A DNA stretch of 64,000 nucleotides from Poriferisodalis sp965237655 (GTDB lineage: Bacteria; Actinomycetota; Acidimicrobiia; Acidimicrobiales; Poriferisodalaceae): positions 1,577,820-1,641,819 of the forward strand of contig NZ_CBDEGB010000001.1 of NCBI RefSeq assembly GCF_965237655.1, written 5' to 3'. Both the position numbers and the translations under genes were made by a program. Positions 45,248-53,961 of the stretch are shown here, piece after piece. Numbering within the stretch: the stretch's first letter is position 1; the number at the start of each line of letters is the position of its first letter. The notes under the pieces are model-generated. The model did not search any database. It was not told the origin of the DNA and saw only the letters and a list, made by a program, of their open reading frames with translations.

Positions 45248-46391
45248 TCACCCCGGGTTCAGTAGAGACTCGGGTTGTTGAGTCACGGCCGGGGTGGCTG
45301 TGACGGTTTGACGGTAGTAGGCGGTTTCGTGTTCGGCGGGGGTGGTGTAGCTGCCGCGGCCGGGCAGCAGGGCGCTGTGGCTGCGTCGGTGGTTGTACCA
45401 GTCGACGTATTCGAGGGTGGCGAACTCGACGTCGCGCAGTCCTTGCCACGGTCCCCGGGGGTAGACGAGCTCCCATTTGAACAGGCCGTTGAAGCTCTCG
45501 ATCATGGCGTTGTCATAGGAATCGCCTCGGGTTCCGACCGAGGCCGCGGGGTTGTCATAGGAATCGCCTCGGGTTCCGACCGAGGCGACGATGTCGGCGA
45601 ATGGAAAGATATTGCGACCCGCGGTCGCTGTGATGAGTCACCTCCTCGATGTGGCCGTCGCGGCGGCGCCCCGAGATGGCCATCTCCAAGGCATCGAGCG
45701 CCAGCGGTGCGCAGCGACCACGACGCCTGCCAGCCCAGGACCCGGCGCGAATAGGCGATATTGCGACCCGCGGTCGCTGTGATGAGTCACCTCCTCGATG
45801 CTGTGGCCGTCGCGGCGGCGCCCCGAGATGGCCATCTCCAAGGCATCGAGCGCCAGCTCGGTGCGCAGCGACCACGACGCCTGCCAGCCCAGGACCCGGC
45901 GCGAATAGGCGTCGATCATGAACGACACGTACACCCAGCCGCTGCGGGTGCGCACGTAGGTGAGATCGGCGAGCCACAGCCGGTTCGGGGCCGGCACTGT
46001 GAAATCCCGGTTCACCAGGTCCGCGGGCCGGCAGGCGTCGGGGTCGCTGGTGGTGGTGCGCACCGTGGCGCCTCGGCGGGTCCCTTCGAGGCTCAGCTGG
46101 CGCATCAGCCGCTCCACAGTGCAGCGAGCCACCGTGATGCCCTCGACGCGGTTGAGGTGATCCCACACCTTGGCCGCCCCGTACGCGTCGTAATTGTCCC
46201 GGTGCACACGAGCGATGCACACGAGCGATCTCTCCGCACAACCAGGCGTCGCGCTGCGCCCGCGCCGACGGCGGCCGGCACCTGGCTGCGTAATAGGTGG
46301 ACGGGGCGATCCCGACGCCGTGCTCGGCGAGCACAGCGCAGATCGGCTCGACCCCGAACCGGTCGCGATGGGCGTCGATGAACGCCACTAT
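45248..46391 (-). pseudogene. IS3 transposase OrfB, broken by tandem duplications
   Basis: Pieces in different frames: FIDAHRDRFGVEPICAVLAE, then YGAAKVWDHLNRVEGITVAR, then LADLTYVRTRSGWVYVSFMI and HHSDRGSQY, and finally NGLFKWELVYPRGPW to NHRRSHSALLPG. Around 45604-45907 a ~150-bp segment is present twice in tandem with small deletions. A 36-bp word repeats with a 42-bp period (45509-45544 and 45551-45586), duplicating 14 codons in frame. The enzyme cannot be made whole. Confidence 0.8.
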
Positions 46392-46708
46392 CGCTTCGAC
46401 TGGCGGTCGAGCTCCGCCCCGAAGAAAGCCGACGCCGCCTTCAATATCTCGTTCGCTCGGCGCAGCTCACGGTTCTCGCCTTCGAGCTCTTTGATCCGAG
46501 CCCGCTCCGCTGAGGTCACCCCGGCCCGGGTCCCGCCGTCGATCTCAGCGCGGCGCACCCACAGCCGCACCGTCTCCGGGGTCGGGCCCAGCTTGTCGGC
46601 GACCGAGCAGATCGCCTCCCACTGCGACCCATAGCAGCGCTCGTTGTCGAGCACCATTCTCACCGCACGCTCACGCAGCTCGGCTGGATATCTCCCATTT
46701 CCTGGCAT
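46388..46708 (-). CDS. IS3 transposase OrfA
   Basis: 106 residues: helix-turn-helix YPAELRERAVRMVLDNE, then TPETVRLWVRRAE, and leucine-zipper helix IKELEGENRELRRANEILKA. ATG 46708. It overlaps the start of the orfB region as usual for IS3. Confidence 0.9.
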   Translation of the reverse strand: MPGNGRYPAELRERAVRMVLDNERCYGSQWEAICSVADKLGPTPETVRLWVRRAEIDGGTRAGVTSAERARIKELEGENRELRRANEILKAASAFFGAELDRQSKR

Positions 46709-46755
46709 CGCTCCATCCTCTCAAGGAACAGAGCCTCCACCAAACCCGGTGTGAT

Positions 46756-47844
46756 TCACGCGGCGATCTGTGACCACTGCTGCACTGTCGTTGGGCTCGG
46801 CTCATTGAAGCGCATCGCGGGACGCATCGTTTGGGCATCGGGCGTCACGCAGGCGACGGCCGAACTCAAGTCGTACAAGGGGGCCAGCCTGGGAACGCGG
46901 CCGTCCAACAGCACCCCGTAGTTCTTGGAGTGCCCGTCGGCATTGCCGATCAGCCAGTTGTAGAACACAGACAAGAAGAACTTGCGAGGGTCGTCGCTGC
47001 CTGTCTCGTGCCGCAGCAGCCCGATGACTGCCTCGGGTGTCGGCCCGCCGTCCGACTGATACTTGAGGTCCGGGCGCAACCCCAGCGCTTGGCACAGGTC
47101 CTCAAAGTGGGAGCGATGCACTTCGCTTTCGCGTTCATGGCGGTCGAAACGCTCGGCGACCAGGCAGATCTCGTCCTCGAATGCTGCCAGCGATGTGCGT
47201 GCCGCTTCCAGCCCGAGAGTCCCGGCCGCCGTCTGGCACAGATGCTCGTTCACGGCTATGGAGTCCCGCAAGGCCGAGTTCAGATGCCCTCGCTGGGGCT
47301 TGAGAATATGGGTCGTCGCGAGTGAGCCGGTGGGCAAATGCCACCCGTCGACGGTGAGCCTCAACGCCATCTTGGGCTGGGCGCCGGGGAGCGACAGCCG
47401 CAGTTCTCCCAGCCCTTCAGTGGGGGCGTCTTCTGCGTCTTGCGCGATGAGGCGAAGCATCGCGGCCAACTCGGAATCCGAGACTCTCGAGAGGACCGCC
47501 AGTTGCGGGTCGGGCAACACCGGGTCCGGGTGAAACTGCACCGCCCCCGCGCACTCCAGCCCAGCCTGGGTGCTCAGCAGGTCGAACGGGGCTGTGGAGG
47601 TCGCCTCCAGTTCCTGCATCCACCGCGAGCGAGTGCGCGGGTTGTCCGGCAGCAGCCCGTCGATCCACGGCGAGATGTCCAATCGGCTGTGCTGACCGAC
47701 CGGGAGCGACAGCGACACAGGCGCGGCTGACAGCGGATAGTCGTCGAGGTACCCAAAGTGCACGGCTCCTCGCAACGAACGCACTGCGCGGCCGACCAAT
47801 TCGCCGTGCAGGAATACGTAGAGGCAGTGCGTCGACCCCGCCAT
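46756..47844 (-). CDS. hipA: HipA-type serine/threonine kinase, C-terminus truncated by IS
   Basis: 362 residues. N-terminal HipA domain (YDYPLS-like strand, LLPDNPRTR), the phospho-regulated loop LSLPGAQPKMAL, the CLVAERFDRH motif, catalytic aspartate in LIGNADGHSKN and metal aspartate in APLYDLSSAV. HipA kinases are usually 410-440 residues. This one ends WSQIAA, with its TGA formed by the inverted end of the IS3 element (46758). About 50 C-terminal residues are lost, so activity is doubtful. It starts 3 nt after hipB. Confidence 0.85.
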   Translation of the reverse strand: MAGSTHCLYVFLHGELVGRAVRSLRGAVHFGYLDDYPLSAAPVSLSLPVGQHSRLDISPWIDGLLPDNPRTRSRWMQELEATSTAPFDLLSTQAGLECAGAVQFHPDPVLPDPQLAVLSRVSDSELAAMLRLIAQDAEDAPTEGLGELRLSLPGAQPKMALRLTVDGWHLPTGSLATTHILKPQRGHLNSALRDSIAVNEHLCQTAAGTLGLEAARTSLAAFEDEICLVAERFDRHERESEVHRSHFEDLCQALGLRPDLKYQSDGGPTPEAVIGLLRHETGSDDPRKFFLSVFYNWLIGNADGHSKNYGVLLDGRVPRLAPLYDLSSAVACVTPDAQTMRPAMRFNEPSPTTVQQWSQIAA

Positions 47845-47847
47845 GCG

Positions 47848-48093
47848 CTACACCTCTTCGGGCGGTGCGCCCGAAGCCCGCACGATGACGCTGGCCTCCA
47901 ACGCCGACAGCGCAGCCACCACATCGCCCAGCGACGCGTCGGTACGGCCGCTCTCAAAGCTGGACACCCACTGCTGGGACCGACCGACGGCCGCGGCCAA
48001 CTGCACCTGATTCCAGCCGAGCCGGCGGCGCAGGAAACGAACACAGCGGCGAAGGCCGCCTGGAGCGGCGAGCACGACCGTCTCTTGTGTCAC
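47848..48093 (-). CDS. hipB: HipB-type antitoxin/repressor
   Basis: 81 residues from GTG 48093, within the promoter-operator. Helix-turn-helix RFLRRRLGWNQVQLAAAVGR, then SQQWVSSFESGR. The C-terminal helix (ALSALEASVIV) gives dimerisation. The antitoxin-first order and 3-nt spacing to hipA are those of standard hipBA operons. It neutralises HipA and represses the operon. Confidence 0.88.
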   Translation of the reverse strand: MTQETVVLAAPGGLRRCVRFLRRRLGWNQVQLAAAVGRSQQWVSSFESGRTDASLGDVVAALSALEASVIVRASGAPPEEV

Positions 48094-48133
48094 ACAAAAT
48101 AGTATAGCTGCTTTACTATTCCATGTGACACAA
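48085..48133 (-). promoter_or_regulatory. hipBA promoter with nested operator dyads
   Basis: Outer dyad TTGTGTCACA (48085-48094) / TGTGACACAA (48124-48133) and inner dyad AATAGTA (48098-48104) / TACTATT (48114-48120). On the minus strand TATACT (48106-48101) makes a -10, with GTCACA 17 bp upstream as a weak -35. The GTG start lies inside the outer dyad, so a bound HipB dimer pair would cover promoter and start. Confidence 0.75.
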
Positions 48134-48340
48134 GGCCCCGAGGCCGTGTTGCGCGCAAAGCTCAGACCCCCCGCCCCCCGCCCGCAATGGTGCGGCAGAC
48201 ACTGACGCCGACTTGTAGCCCGGTGTGCAGCAGAACTCACCCCCACATCCTCCTGTGGACCGCCAAACTTGTTGGGGTAGCAACCTGAGGTCCCTTCGGG
48301 GCGAAAACCACAATGCCTGAGCCCGAAGCCAAGGGCAGAG

Positions 48341-48367
48341 AAACCCGATACGTATGCGATCGGGTTT
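48341..48367. terminator. Bidirectional hairpin terminator
   Basis: A 9-bp stem AAACCCGAT (48341-48349) and ATCGGGTTT (48359-48367) with a 9-base loop. T-rich tracts follow in both directions (TTTTCTATT on the plus strand; TTTCTC on the minus). It lies between the 48398-48718 gene end and hipB. Confidence 0.6.
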
Positions 48368-48397
48368 TCTATTCGGGACCCTTCATCGTGCTGGGCG

Positions 48398-48718
48398 CTA
48401 TGTCCGGAAGCGCTTCCCCAAGAACCCCGACCGTTCACGGTCGGGAGATGTCACGCCCGCAGACCGCCACGTCAGGTGTCCGCTCAGGGTCAGGAGCGGT
48501 CTTCCCGGGGGCGGTGCCAGAACCTCGCCGATGCGAGACAGCCAATCCGGTGGCAACCCCCGCTCCGCAGCAACCTCCGCTGCGATCTCACCGACAATCG
48601 CAGGCTCGTCGCGCAGCACATCATCGATCGTGGAGGTCGTGTCGCCTTCCCGCCACGCCATGATGACCGTCATCGGGCCGCTTCCCGGGTGACGGCAGCC
48701 TCCGCGCCACCTTGACAA
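48398..48718 (-). CDS. Small protein, possible nucleotidyltransferase-toxin (AbiEii/DUF6036-like) fragment
   Basis: 106 residues. MTVIMAWREGDTTSTIDDVL, then AAERGLPPDWLSR, resembles the core of AbiEii-like nucleotidyltransferases (G.A...R.T.DID.V ... LGLP..WL). It contains a perfect hairpin CCCGACCG-TTCA-CGGTCGGG (48426-48445). Too short for a full enzyme. It overlaps the next gene by 98 nt, and both share the IDE/IDD...LP(P/D)DWL pattern, so they may be two broken halves of tandem paralogues. Confidence 0.4.
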   Translation of the reverse strand: MSRWRGGCRHPGSGPMTVIMAWREGDTTSTIDDVLRDEPAIVGEIAAEVAAERGLPPDWLSRIGEVLAPPPGRPLLTLSGHLTWRSAGVTSPDRERSGFLGKRFRT

Positions 48719-49199
48719 TGCATCCGGCTGTGCGGATGCCCAACTGGCCGAGGTGCCGACGGACCCTGCTGTCGGGGTGTTCGAGGGCGTATGCCCGACC
48801 CCAGCCGGCCAGCCGGACTGCCGTCTTCACGACCCTGCGCACGATGCGGTCGCAGGCGGCTGCGAGTCGGCCGCGTCGTGGGGGCGGGGGTGGTGCCGAC
48901 GGCGGCGTCGGTTTGCCGCCGGTGTGGGCGAGCCAGTCATCGGGCAGCCCCATCTCCTCGGCGATCTCAGCGGCCAGCGTCTCGATGAGATCGGCGCCTT
49001 CGACCAATGCCTCGTCGATCGTTGCCCCTGTGTCACCGTCACGGTGGACCATGGCGGCCGTCATCCCGTCGCGCACATAAACCCTCGCGTGCATGCCCTG
49101 AGCCGCGCGGCGCTCGCCAAGCTCGGTGAGCGCCGCGGCCCTAGCCGGGTCGATCTGGTCCTGCCGGGAGCGTCCGGCGTCACCCTCTGGATCAGTCAC
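48621..49199 (-). CDS. Hypothetical protein, paralogue of the pseudogene at 52030-52480
   Basis: 192 residues from GTG 49199. HARVYVRDGMTAAMVHRDGD, then TGATIDEALVEGADL and EEMGLPDDWLAHTG recall the DUF6036/AbiEii core without its usual DxD. After a proline run the C-terminal half (RIVRRVVKTAVRLAGWGRAYALEHPDSRVRRHLGQ) matches the frameshifted copy at 52030-52480. Function unknown; the nucleotidyltransferase link is tentative. Confidence 0.45.
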   Translation of the reverse strand: MTDPEGDAGRSRQDQIDPARAAALTELGERRAAQGMHARVYVRDGMTAAMVHRDGDTGATIDEALVEGADLIETLAAEIAEEMGLPDDWLAHTGGKPTPPSAPPPPPRRGRLAAACDRIVRRVVKTAVRLAGWGRAYALEHPDSRVRRHLGQLGIRTAGCIVKVARRLPSPGKRPDDGHHGVAGRRHDLHDR

Positions 49200-49347
49200 T
49201 GCAGTCGGCCCGCTGACTCGTTGCTCACCAGGCCCGCCATGTTCGTCTTGTCTGGCATGTCACGCAGCCGGGCGTCTTGTCGGTGCCTGAGGCAAGAAAT
49301 TCGACGGGTGTCTCGGCAGGCCCGCGGCCTGAAGCCACGAAGCCGCA

Positions 49348-49590
49348 TCACGACACGAACGACACATCGGGCGGAGTATCGAATGCGAGCTGCGCCATGC
49401 TCCTGGGAGTCCCGTCCGCGGCGAGACCGACGGCTTGGGTCTGGTCGTTGGCGCGTTCGCGATTCGATTGATGCGAGTGCCCATGGATCACGAGCCTGGG
49501 CTGTGTGCGTTCAACGGCTTCGGCGGGCAACTCCCGGCTGGCGACTGTTTCGGCTTGGGCGGCAGGACGAGGGCAGCGGCCATCAGTGTG
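49348..49590 (-). pseudogene. Metallophosphoesterase C-terminal remnant
   Basis: The minus frame has ELPAEAVERTQPRLVIHGHS then HQSNRERAN and TQAVGLAADGTPRSMAQL. The HGHSH motif is the last metal-binding motif of calcineurin-like phosphoesterases. The earlier motifs (DxH, GNHE) are absent upstream, so only the tail survives. Confidence 0.55.
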
Positions 49591-49775
49591 GCGGCAGCCG
49601 CAGTGAGCAGCCGTTTCACTGTTCCTCGAAGCCCCATTCGACGTCCGACGGGCAGTGCTCGTTCAGATGTTGCGAACGACGCGGTGTGTAGTGGCCGCGA
49701 TGCACGACGGGTTGAGCGGCGGCATTGCGCCGCGGAGTCCGACGAGCCGTCACCGTGGGTGGCTCCGGTGAGAAT

Positions 49776-51659
49776 CTAGGGTCCGGGGACGGTGAGCTGA
49801 AGCCGGTAGGAGAGCTTTTTTCCGGCGTCGGTGCAGATGTGTGCCCATGTGGCGCAATCCGTGGCGGCTGCCACGACGATGGTGACGTGGTCGGTGGTGC
49901 GGGGCAAGATGGTGATCTCCCACAGGTCCTTGCGTCGTTCGACTCGGGATGCGGTGAGCACCAAGCCTCCGGTGACTTCCACTGAGCGATCCCGAACTTG
50001 TATGTAGCCGTTGGCGATGGGTTCGCTGAACGCGAGACGCACAGTGAACGGATCTGATCCGGTGTGGCTTGCGGGAAGATCCTCGAATTCAGCCACCAGG
50101 GGTGCGACGCCCTCGGGGGTCAGGTTCTGGGGGGCCTCTGGGACACCGGGACCAAGGTCGTCCTCAGCAACCGGCACGGTCGGCGATTCGGTCGTGACTG
50201 TGTTGAGGGGAACGGCTGCTGTGGCCGGCGGTTCGCAGACTGGTTTGAATTCGAAGCCCAGTTGGGCCCAGCGCTTCAGCAGCTCTCTGACAGCCTCGAC
50301 TGTCTCTTGTCCGGTGTCGTGCATCAGCACAACGTCGAAATACGACACATTGTCGGTCAGCCTCGAGATCATGGTGTCAGCTTTGGCGCCTGCGGAATCT
50401 CCGCTGTTCAACGACCATGTGACGACCCTTAGCCCCAGCGACGATGCCCATGCGCTCGTGCGGCTGTCTATGTCGCCGTAGGGAGGGCGCATACACGGCA
50501 CGCCGCGCTCGCCGAGCAGATCCTGGGCGCGGGTGAGCGTGCTGTTGAAGTCCTCGCGCGAGAGTTCGGTCAGCCGTTCGTGCTGCCAAGCGTGATTGCC
50601 GACGCTGTGTCCTTCCGAGGTGATCCTCGCGATCAGCTCCGGATGGAGTGCTGCGCGTGTTCCGTTCACGAAGAACGTCGCCCGAGCGCCGTATTCGGCG
50701 AGCAGATCCAAGATCTGAGGGGTAATCGTCGGGCTCGGACCGTCGTCGAAGGTGAGATGGACGATGGGCAGGTGGAATCCGACCTCCCAGAACTGGCCGA
50801 CAAAAGGCGTCGCGTTGTCGTAGTTCGACCGCCCGCTTGCACCAGCGGCGTTGACCGCCTTGACCCAGTAGGCGTGCAGCACGTCGTGCACCCCTGCGGT
50901 GTGAGAGAAGGCGGTTTCCGTGCTTTGAGTCTCGACCACGGTCTCCACCGTCACGCTGAACCGCTCGCCCGGCTGGTGCCGACGCCACCCGACCAGGTAG
51001 CCGGTGACGCTGTCGTCGTCGGGTGCATCCCAGGTCAGAAACACCGTGCCGTCGTTGAGCGCCTTGGCCCGCAGGTAGGTCGGCGCCGCAGGCACCTGCA
51101 TCGGACGATGAACCTCGACGGCTTGGGGCCGGTCGCCCAGGCGACCTCCATCGACCCCATCAAGCTCGAAAGACGCAACATAAACGATGGACTCGGAATC
51201 GTCGGGCTCGGACACTTCAGGCCCAGCGGGCTCTTCGCGCTCGGGCTCCGTGGGCTCTGAGGGAGTGTCGACATTGACGTAGCTCGACCGGGGCGACTCG
51301 CCGCCCGCGCCCAGGGCGACGACCCGGTAGACGTAGCGCCGCTCCGGTTCCACCGAATCGTCGACATGGGACACCGCCGAAGTGCCGGTGTCCTCCACAA
51401 GCGTGGCGAACACCCCCGGCGCGTCGACGTCGCGGTCACGGCGCAGGATCCGGTAGCCGGTGATCGTGCTGTCGCCGGGATCGTTCCAGCTGATTGCGGC
51501 CGAGTCATGGGTGACCGAAGTCGCCACCAGCCCCGAAGGACGCTCCGGTGCCGCTGACTGGGCTGCTGCCGGCATCGTCGCCAACGCCGCCAACAGGGCC
51601 ACCGACAAGATTGCTCCCAGCCCGGTCATCCACCCCACAGTGCGCCCACTGGTCTTCAT
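49776..51659 (-). CDS. Secreted polysaccharide deacetylase (CE4) with FnIII domains
   Basis: About 627 residues from ATG 51659 (GTG 51683 possible). Signal peptide (WMTGLGAILSVALLAALATM, then AAAQSA). Two FnIII domains (about 37-130 and 185-285). NodB catalytic domain about 300-480: TFDDGPSPTITP (catalytic D plus metal D), HSVGNHAWQH (metal His pair), RPPYGD and a late LMHDTG. C-terminal ~110-residue beta module (LVAEFEDLPASHTGSDPF, ending LTVPGP) shared with the 27761 protein. It removes acetyl groups from N-acetylglucosamine-type polymers outside the cell, probably peptidoglycan or a surface glycan. Confidence 0.93.
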   Translation of the reverse strand: MKTSGRTVGWMTGLGAILSVALLAALATMPAAAQSAAPERPSGLVATSVTHDSAAISWNDPGDSTITGYRILRRDRDVDAPGVFATLVEDTGTSAVSHVDDSVEPERRYVYRVVALGAGGESPRSSYVNVDTPSEPTEPEREEPAGPEVSEPDDSESIVYVASFELDGVDGGRLGDRPQAVEVHRPMQVPAAPTYLRAKALNDGTVFLTWDAPDDDSVTGYLVGWRRHQPGERFSVTVETVVETQSTETAFSHTAGVHDVLHAYWVKAVNAAGASGRSNYDNATPFVGQFWEVGFHLPIVHLTFDDGPSPTITPQILDLLAEYGARATFFVNGTRAALHPELIARITSEGHSVGNHAWQHERLTELSREDFNSTLTRAQDLLGERGVPCMRPPYGDIDSRTSAWASSLGLRVVTWSLNSGDSAGAKADTMISRLTDNVSYFDVVLMHDTGQETVEAVRELLKRWAQLGFEFKPVCEPPATAAVPLNTVTTESPTVPVAEDDLGPGVPEAPQNLTPEGVAPLVAEFEDLPASHTGSDPFTVRLAFSEPIANGYIQVRDRSVEVTGGLVLTASRVERRKDLWEITILPRTTDHVTIVVAAATDCATWAHICTDAGKKLSYRLQLTVPGP

Positions 51660-51789
51660 CCCGGTGATTGAAGCACCTCGCACGAACCCAACGGTGTACC
51701 AATCGGGAACACATCAGTCTGTCGAGCAATTTGCATGATCAGCGTGCCTGTTCGGAAGTGTTTCAGGGGCAGGCTATGACACAGCGGTG

Positions 51790-51930
51790 GTGGATTGGAT
51801 TCGGCGGGCGACGTCGGGGCTCGAGGCGACTTCGGCATCTCATGACTCGGTGACCCTGGCGGCAGTCAACGAGTTCGGCGAGTCGCCGCGGCCGCGCTAT
51901 GTCAACGTCGACACCACCGGCCTCAAACAG
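51790..51930 (+). pseudogene. FnIII domain remnant
   Basis: SGLEATSASHDSVTL followed directly by AAVNEFGESPRPRYVNVDTT: the first and last strands of an FnIII domain with the middle deleted. It matches the FnIII repeats of the secreted proteins here (SGLVATSVTHDSAAI ... ESPRSSYVNVDT). A dead piece of another surface-protein gene. Confidence 0.6.
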
Positions 51931-52029
51931 CTCACCTCGCTCCACGTTCGCTGCTTGCACGTCAACCTCTGGACAGGCTCCCTCGACCCCGCCCTTCGGT
52001 ACGATCGGTGCGAGGCGCCTCAGTACGGC

Positions 52030-52480
52030 CGCCGCTTCCCAGCTGACGGCATCCGTCGCATCAGCGTGACGACATGTCCTGCTGTCCGGATGCTCATCGA
52101 GCCGATGTGGCGACGAACCCTGCTCTCGCGGTGTTCGATGGTGTATGCCCGACCCCAGTCAGCCGGACGGACCGCCAACTTCACGACGCGGCGCCGGATG
52201 CGATCGCCGGCAGCGGCGAGGCGTCCGAGTCGTGGCGACGGCGTTGGTGTGCCGCCATCCGGGCGAGCCAGTCGTCGGGCAATCAGCGCTCCTCGACGAT
52301 CTCAGTGGCCATCTCATCGGCTCTTGGCTGAGTCCGCGGTCCGGCATCAGCGCCTCGACGACGGCGCCCGTCGGTGCTGGGCGACACGATGCGCCCAGAG
52401 GAAGGCACCGGTCGCCCTGCGCGGCCGCAGCGCACAACCGCAATGCGAAGCGCTGGCATCGCACCCGTTTCGGACCGATC
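52030..52480 (-). pseudogene. Frameshifted paralogue of the 48621-49199 gene
   Basis: The two stretches align at DNA level. Plus-strand words such as GTATGCCCGACCCCAG and CGAGCCAGTC occur in both. The protein pieces LPDDWLAR, then GRLAAAGDRIRRRVVKLAVR, then DWGRAYTIEHRESRVRRHIG match but need a frame change, and a stop follows VEER. Nothing else is coded in 51931-52666. Confidence 0.6.
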
Positions 52481-52666
52481 GCTCATGCGTAAACGGCATG
52501 ACATCTGCGTCGATTCCAATAGGAACGTGTGATGTGTTGTCACTAGATTGCGCAAGCGCAAGGTGGGCACAGGGATTGGTGATGTCGCGATTGACGTGTC
52601 CCTGCTCCTGGCCATACGCGCGCCGATCCGTCGCACCGGCTCTCATCGCGAGCTTGAGCGCCGACG

Positions 52667-53197
52667 ATGACGCCGCCAGTCCACATGGCAGTCTTCGAGC
52701 CGTTGCCGGACGCAGTCGTGCAACTCGCGGCATGCCGTGGTGCACCTCCCGAATGGTGGTTCCCCGAGTCGACCCGAGCCGAGACCCGACACGCTTTGGA
52801 GATATGCAGCTCCTGTGCGGTACGAGACGACTGTCGGGCATGGGCAGCGCGGCAGCCCCGTTCGCTGCTGCACGGCATCTGGGGAGGCGCTGTGCACGGC
52901 CGAACTCCCGATCCCGATCCCAATCCGGAGCATTGCCGCAACTGCCGGGCACGTATCGACGACCGGGTGCCTCAGGCGAGGTACTGCTCGTCGTGCCTGC
53001 CCGAACATCGTCGAGCCCGGATGCGCTCAAGTGATCGCAGACGCAGAGGCCGCCCCCAACAGCGGTGCTGCGTCGACTGCGCGCGCAGCATTGAGCACCG
53101 AGATCCACGCGCGCTGCGCTGCGAATCGTGTGCACGCGACAACCGACGCATGAAGAACAGGCTGTACATGAGACGAAAAAGCCGTGAGCAGCACTGA
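52667..53197 (+). CDS. WhiB-family regulator with extra C-terminal zinc-ribbon region
   Basis: 176 residues from ATG 52667. The Wbl core has the four cluster cysteines: C23, C47, C50 and C56 (CSSCAVRDDC), then the HGIWGG turn (69-74). Wbl proteins bind a [4Fe-4S] cluster and act with the primary sigma factor in actinobacteria. Ordinary Wbl proteins end about residue 85-110. Here another ~85 residues carry CRNC, CSSC, CCVDC and CESC in a very basic setting, likely two zinc ribbons that bind nucleic acid. The fusion is unusual. Confidence 0.9.
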   Translation: MTPPVHMAVFEPLPDAVVQLAACRGAPPEWWFPESTRAETRHALEICSSCAVRDDCRAWAARQPRSLLHGIWGGAVHGRTPDPDPNPEHCRNCRARIDDRVPQARYCSSCLPEHRRARMRSSDRRRRGRPQQRCCVDCARSIEHRDPRALRCESCARDNRRMKNRLYMRRKSREQH

Positions 53198-53205
53198 AGC
53201 GCGCC

Positions 53206-53800
53206 TCATGCGGCGACGCGAACCACCTTGCATTTGACAGAGGCGGCGGGTGTCCCCGAGCCCGGTGCAGGAGCGGGTGCGGCTGCGGGCGATCTGGGCT
53301 CGGGCGCCTTGGTTGTCGCGCAGCCATCTGGCAGCACGGTCCAGAGCTGGGGGCTGCCCAGGCGGCCCAGGCCATGGTGGTAGCCGGGCCGCAGCTGTTC
53401 GAGATCGGCGTGAAGCTGGTTGATCTGCCGGGTGCGGTCAGCGACGAGTTCTCGCCGATAGCGCACCAAACGGCGCAGCTCCTCGATGGCTCCATCGGGC
53501 CGCGGCGGGGGCAGGCAGTGCTCGCGAAGACCGACCCGGGCGATCGCCAGCGCGTCGCCGGGATCGGTCTTGGAGCCAGTGCGCTGACGACGCCGAGCTG
53601 CCGCTGTCATGTGCGGGGGCACCTCGACGACCTCGCTGCCTGCGTCGGCCAGGACCCCAGCAGCGGACCGACGACACCGGCCGCTGTGCGCACCGGAACC
53701 GCCCGCAGCAGCGCCCGAAGGCTCCGAGTCAGGTCCCGTCCCGATTCGGGCGAAGCGACCCACACGGGGCGCATGATTCTCGACGCCGGTGATGCCGTTG
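53206..53800 (-). pseudogene. IS110-family transposase fragment
   Basis: The minus frame reads HMTAAARRRQRTGSKTDPGD, then ALAIARVGLREHCLPPPRPD and ELVADRTRQINQLHADLEQL. This is the DEDD N-terminal catalytic domain of IS110 transposases (the K.D..DA motif). The first strand (DRNGITGVE) lies just upstream in another frame. The C-terminal serine domain is missing. Confidence 0.75.
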
Positions 53801-53961
53801 CGGTCGAGGTCGGTCGCGACGAGGCCTGGTCGGGGCCTCGGCCCGCGGTCCTTGGCTTGCTCGCGTCAAGACTGCGCTTAGAGGGTCAGTGGATAGGTGG
53901 GGGTGGGGGTTGCCATCGGTTGCGGTGGTTGATGAGTTTTGTCCCGTGTCAAGTTTGTTGC

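Larger units (their letters stand above)
45244..46758 (-). mobile_element. IS3-family insertion sequence with damaged OrfB
   Basis: 1515 bp. Ends TGAATCACCCCGGG (45244) and inverted TGAATCACACCGGG (46758). The flanks share no target duplication (CAA against CGC), and each flank is a truncated gene (pentapeptide gene on the left, hipA on the right). This suggests a deletion or rearrangement at the element. Confidence 0.88.

Noticed and set aside
45509..45586. 42-bp periodic repeat considered as a CRISPR repeat
   Set aside because: It is an in-frame tandem duplication within an IS3 transposase, with no spacer diversity.
52347..53495. 382-codon minus-strand frame over the WhiB region
   Set aside because: The plus strand encodes a WhiB protein with all four cluster cysteines; the minus frame has no motif.
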